Below, in pieces: positions 41,683-43,817 of a DNA stretch of 43,817 bases. Each line of letters begins with the position of its first letter. Position 1 is the first letter of the stretch. Source of the DNA: Proteobacteria bacterium UBA1844 (GTDB lineage Bacteria > Pseudomonadota > Gammaproteobacteria > Steroidobacterales > Woeseiaceae); contig DDIS01000182.1 of NCBI GenBank assembly GCA_002338615.1, forward strand, positions 4,267 through 48,083, read 5' to 3'. Below the pieces are notes generated by a model. That model ran no database searches, was not told the DNA's origin, and saw only the letters and a program-made list of their open reading frames with translations. Made by a program: the position numbers and the translations under genes.

Positions 41683-42324
41683 CTAGTGCGAACGCCCGGC
41701 ATCCCCGGCGCGAATTGGGACCACGTTGTGACTCTTGAGGATCCTGGCAGCGCGCTCACTACCGGTTTTCAACCAGATCTCGTAGGTTCTGAGCAGGTCT
41801 GTGTCGCTGCCTGTACCAGCGCTGTCGCGCACCTCGTGCAGTACATCGACCATGGCTTGAAACTTGACCGCCAGCTCGCGGTAAATAGGGGCAAATGCAT
41901 TGCCGCGGAATGTCCGCTGTACCGAATTCGACAGCGTATCGTAGGCACTGCCACCCATGCGGATGTAGTAATCGATGTCCACGGCTTTGCCGATCAGGCT
42001 GTCGGCGAAGAAGCCCGAAATGAACAGCGACACATCACCGATGCGTTGCAGCAGGTAGCTGCGCTGCTCGGCCGACTCTGCGTCGACCGCATCGGCCAGC
42101 ATCAAAGCCAGAGGCTTCAGGCCGCACTCGTCGCCCTGGCCGTCATACAACTGCTCGGATCGGGCGAACAGGGTCATCAGGTTCACAACATAGTGTGCCG
42201 TATCGGGGTCCACCTGGACATGTTGGCGCGCGATTGCTTCCTCGATCGAGTTACGGAAGTAATCCTTCAGGCTCTCGACCGGCACTACCCGGCCTGCATT
42301 CCAATTGTGTGTGTCTTGCACCAT
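41683..42324 (-). CDS. Unknown soluble protein, 213 residues (first of a pair)
   Basis: This helical cytoplasmic protein begins MVQDTHNWNAGRVVPVESLK and continues DYFRNSIEEAIARQHVQVDP, NLMTLFARSEQLYDGQGDEC and LLQRIGDVSLFISGFFADSL. No signal, membrane segment or known domain is seen. Similar proteins occur in other Gammaproteobacteria as hypothetical proteins. GGGAG lies five bases before the ATG at 42324. The stop (TAG) overlaps a possible GTG start of the next gene. A CRP-like site lies 47-62 bases upstream, so expression may respond to carbon supply or another Crp/Fnr-type regulator. Confidence 0.75.
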   Translation of the reverse strand: MVQDTHNWNAGRVVPVESLKDYFRNSIEEAIARQHVQVDPDTAHYVVNLMTLFARSEQLYDGQGDECGLKPLALMLADAVDAESAEQRSYLLQRIGDVSLFISGFFADSLIGKAVDIDYYIRMGGSAYDTLSNSVQRTFRGNAFAPIYRELAVKFQAMVDVLHEVRDSAGTGSDTDLLRTYEIWLKTGSERAARILKSHNVVPIRAGDAGRSH

Positions 42325-42370
42325 ATGCGCTCCCGGAAACACAGGTATAACTCAGCATAAAAGTTAAGCC

Positions 42371-42386
42371 TGTGATCAGGATCACG
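42371..42386. promoter_or_regulatory. CRP-like binding site
   Basis: TGTGA-TCAGGA-TCACG matches the CRP consensus TGTGA-N6-TCACA at all but the last base, with a perfect GTGATC/GATCAC dyad. It is centred about 55 bases before the ATG at 42324, a normal activator distance. Confidence 0.55.
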
Positions 42387-42438
42387 TTATAAGCCCTTCA
42401 TTTCCAGTGATTTTTTTAGCAGCAGTACGAGGTGACTG

Positions 42439-43817
42439 CTAACGGGTCCGCCACTCGGACAGGCTGCGGCCATTTTTCGCCAGCTCGGCAAGCAATGGCG
42501 CTGGTGTCCAGTTGGCGCTGCCGAAGCGATCACGAAACTCCAGGACCCGGCGGTACACTTCAGCGAGGCCAACCGTGTCCGCGTAGAACATGGGACCACC
42601 TCGATACGCCGGGAAGCCGTAACCGTAAACATACACGACGTCGATGTCCGACGGGCGCTGCGCAATGCCCTCCTCGACGATTTTCATTCCCTCGTTGATC
42701 AGCGCGTAAATCAGCCGGTCGACGATTTCCCCGGCATCGATATCGCGCCGCACGATACCTTGCGCACTGGCTTGCTCGGTAATAACTTGCCGCACGGTAT
42801 CGTCCACCGTATAGCCGCGGCCTGCCGGATCGTAGGTGTAAAAGCCGGCGCCGGACTTTTGTCCGAGGCGGCCCATTTCGACCAACGCATCGGGAATGCT
42901 GTGCGCCCTGGGGTCGCCGCGCTCGGCAGGCTTTAGCCCCTGGCGCGCCTTGTACCCGATATCGAGTCCGGCGAGGTCAAATACGCGCATGGGCCCCATT
43001 GCCATGCCCCACTGCTGCATCGCTGTATCGATCGTGTCCGGCGTCGCGCCCTCGATCAGGCAGAGCTGCGCTTCGCGACCATAGTGCTGCAGCATCCGAT
43101 TGCCGATGAAGCCATAACAGACGCCCGCAACGACCGGAATTTTGCGAATTTTTTTCGCGAGACCAAGGCAGGTAACGAGCACATCATCGGCGGTCTTGTC
43201 GGCGCGCACCACTTCCAGCAATTTCATGACATGGGCAGGACTGAAGAAGTGCAACCCGAGCACGTCCTGTGGACGGCGCGTGACCGCCGCGATGCGGTTC
43301 ACATCCTGGTAGGACGTGTTGGTAGCCAGGATAGCGCCGGGCTTTGCCACGTCGTCCAGGCGTTCGAATATGTCCTGCTTGAGACTGAGGTCCTCGTAGA
43401 CGGCTTCAATGGTCAGGTCTGCATCGCCCAGGTCATCGTAGTGCGTGGTTCCTGTAATCAGGTCGCGGGCAGCTTGCGCTTCCTGCTCGGTCAGTTTGCC
43501 GCGCTTGACACTGCCCAGGTAGTTTTTTTCGATCATTCCAAGGCCACGCTCAAGCGCTTGTTGATTGACCTCAAGCAACCACACCGCGAGGCCGGCATTG
43601 GCGAAATTCATGGCAATGCCGGTGCCCATCGTGCCGGCACCAATCACCGCCACGGAACTGATTTCACGTGGCGCCACGCTGCGGTCCAGGCCTGTCACCC
43701 GCGCCGCCTCTCGCTCGGCAAAAAACATGTGCCGGAGCCCGGCTGACTGTGGGCTTGCCATGCATTCCATGAACGCCTTGCGCTCCACCGCAAGGCCCTC
43801 GGGAAACGGCAGGTCAA
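42439..43817 (-). CDS. 3-hydroxyacyl-CoA dehydrogenase part of a FadB/FadJ-type enzyme (partial, N-terminus missing)
   Basis: The reverse frame runs open from the right edge to the stop at 42439, about 459 residues. The first residues (DLPFPEGLAVERKAF) are the linker after an enoyl-CoA hydratase domain, so this is the C-terminal part of a multifunctional beta-oxidation enzyme rather than a short dehydrogenase. The NAD-binding domain has VAVIGAGTMGTGIAMNFANA; the catalytic His lies in LGLHFFSPAHVMKLLEVV, and Ser and Asn in ATNTSYQDVNRI. Two helical C-terminal domains follow (GFIGNRMLQHYGREAQLCLI; LIYALINEGMKIVEEGIAQR and YGYGFPAYRGGPMFYAD). It oxidises L-3-hydroxyacyl-CoA to 3-ketoacyl-CoA. 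Domain order resembles the peroxisomal/FadJ type; the missing part should hold the hydratase. Confidence 0.9.
   Translation of the reverse strand, partial: DLPFPEGLAVERKAFMECMASPQSAGLRHMFFAEREAARVTGLDRSVAPREISSVAVIGAGTMGTGIAMNFANAGLAVWLLEVNQQALERGLGMIEKNYLGSVKRGKLTEQEAQAARDLITGTTHYDDLGDADLTIEAVYEDLSLKQDIFERLDDVAKPGAILATNTSYQDVNRIAAVTRRPQDVLGLHFFSPAHVMKLLEVVRADKTADDVLVTCLGLAKKIRKIPVVAGVCYGFIGNRMLQHYGREAQLCLIEGATPDTIDTAMQQWGMAMGPMRVFDLAGLDIGYKARQGLKPAERGDPRAHSIPDALVEMGRLGQKSGAGFYTYDPAGRGYTVDDTVRQVITEQASAQGIVRRDIDAGEIVDRLIYALINEGMKIVEEGIAQRPSDIDVVYVYGYGFPAYRGGPMFYADTVGLAEVYRRVLEFRDRFGSANWTPAPLLAELAKNGRSLSEWRTR

Noticed and set aside
41677..41695. GCACTAGTGC palindrome at the junction of the two unknown genes, considered as an operator.
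   Set aside because: It lies within the stop/start overlap and inside coding sequence; likely coincidental.
42411..42441. AGCAGT/ACTGCT stem with a homopolymer at the end of the dehydrogenase gene, considered as its terminator.
   Set aside because: On the transcribed strand the stem is followed by A, not T, so it lacks the terminator form.
1..43817. CRISPR arrays, tRNA or rRNA genes, insertion sequences, phage or toxin-antitoxin genes.
   Set aside because: No regular spaced repeats, cloverleaf-like segments, transposase or phage-type proteins were seen on either strand.

Overview
The window looks like the chromosome of a free-living Gammaproteobacterium with moderately high GC, perhaps a marine or soil lineage near Woeseiaceae, Steroidobacterales or Nevskiales; this placement is inference. 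It rests on protein style: a CusCBA-type RND efflux operon, a PA2778/PA2779-type pair, MshQ-like and DUF748 envelope proteins, a FadB/FadJ-type dehydrogenase, and CsbD, BON and DUF1328 stress genes. I see no rRNA, tRNA, CRISPR array, insertion sequence or phage gene. Both ends cut through genes: an MFS transporter on the left and a fatty-acid beta-oxidation enzyme on the right.

Layout. 1-2.8 kb: MFS transporter (partial), a Crp/Fnr regulator broken by one extra base, the C-terminal remnant of a second such regulator, and a diguanylate cyclase; the broken regulator and the cyclase carry nearly the same dyad upstream. 2.9-9.1 kb: a tightly overlapping heavy-metal efflux operon (Cys/Met-rich secreted protein, TolC-type channel, membrane fusion protein, RND pump). 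9.3-12.1 kb: small lipoprotein, membrane-anchored FMN glutamate-synthase-like protein, PAP2 phosphatase. 12.1-20 kb: a regulatory and stress module made of a CHASE-type histidine kinase, a phospholipase-D-family lipoprotein, a sigma-54 activator, a lone receiver, a receiver-GGDEF protein, and CsbD, BON and DUF1328 proteins. 20-28 kb: large MscS-type channel, a string of lipoproteins and secreted proteins, a DNase-I-fold hydrolase and a double glyoxalase-fold lipoprotein. 28-33 kb: DUF748 (AsmA-like), HupE/UreJ and a parvulin foldase. 33-41 kb: outer-membrane barrel, YidB, DUF6524, a repeat-containing exported protein, HdeD, META lipoprotein, the PA2778/PA2779-like pair and a DUF3313 protein. 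41-43.8 kb: two unknown soluble proteins behind a CRP-like site, then the dehydrogenase.

The strongest signal is in the 12-20 kb module. Three sites match the sigma-54 promoter (GG, 10 bases, GC inside TGGCAYG-N4-NTGCA). They lie before the phospholipase-D-family gene, before the BON (and CsbD) genes, and, divergently, before the DUF1328 gene. A sigma-54-dependent activator sits among them. A related inverted repeat (TTAC...GTAA) lies about 100-130 bases upstream of each predicted start, where an activator would bind. I read this as a local two-component, sigma-54 envelope-stress regulon: the CHASE sensor phosphorylates the activator, which turns on lipid-modifying and envelope-protective small proteins. 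Most other genes in the window are also envelope proteins (lipoproteins, channels, barrels, foldase), which fits a cell-surface maintenance neighbourhood.
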